The position numbers were made by a program, and so were the translations under genes. 6,455 nucleotides of DNA from Acidobacteria bacterium UBA6911. GTDB lineage: Bacteria; Acidobacteriota; UBA6911. Of this stretch, positions 6,434-6,455 are shown in pieces (within the stretch, counting starts at the first letter, position 1; each line of letters begins with the position of its first letter). The notes under the pieces were generated by a model. It was not told where the DNA came from. It made no database searches and saw only the letters and a program-made list of their open reading frames with translations. The stretch is from the NCBI GenBank assembly GCA_002451015.1, contig DKBB01000287.1, positions 1 to 6,455 on the forward strand, in the 5' to 3' direction.

Positions 6434-6455
6434 GAATGGCAGTTGGGAGTTTGGG

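Overview
The window reads as bacterial chromosome, most likely from a Desulfobacterota (deltaproteobacterial) or related lineage. The main reason is the run IHF/HU gene, small MerR-type regulator, tRNA-Pro, surE, which I recall from Geobacter-like genomes; this placement rests on memory of gene order, not on a search. Two proline tRNAs have C1:G72, A73 and an encoded CCA, which are bacterial features.

Left part (1-2347, + strand): the 3' end of a diacylglycerol-kinase-family lipid kinase, a 291-base gap with a weak hairpin and a good promoter candidate, then a complete der (engA), the double-GTPase ribosome assembly factor. Middle part (2348-4257, + strand): an AT-rich 139-base gap with a possible promoter, then a tightly packed set made of an IHF/HU-family DNA-bending protein, a MerR-type regulator 8 bases later, tRNA-Pro(GGG) 18 bases later, and surE (survival protein/nucleotidase) starting with GTG only 14 bases after the tRNA CCA. 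A second proline tRNA, anticodon CGG, lies about 170 bases beyond surE.

Right part (4258-6455): the direction flips. On the - strand a short membrane-anchored two-cluster ferredoxin is followed 28 bases later by a membrane-bound SpoIIE/RsbU-type serine phosphatase (PP2C fold), probably one transcript. The ferredoxin matches only the C-terminal part of larger polyferredoxins as I remember them, and an in-frame amber codon separates it from a 48-codon open stretch with no start, so this end looks rearranged. A nested palindrome resembling a REP doublet lies near the right edge.

The left and middle parts are housekeeping functions (ribosome assembly, nucleoid architecture, translation, nucleotide metabolism); the right part is more accessory, a possible redox-linked or stress signalling unit. 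I see no CRISPR array, transposase, phage gene or defence cassette, and no convincing new multi-gene system. The most notable points are the tRNA-surE junction, the truncated ferredoxin with its amber codon, and the palindromic repeat.
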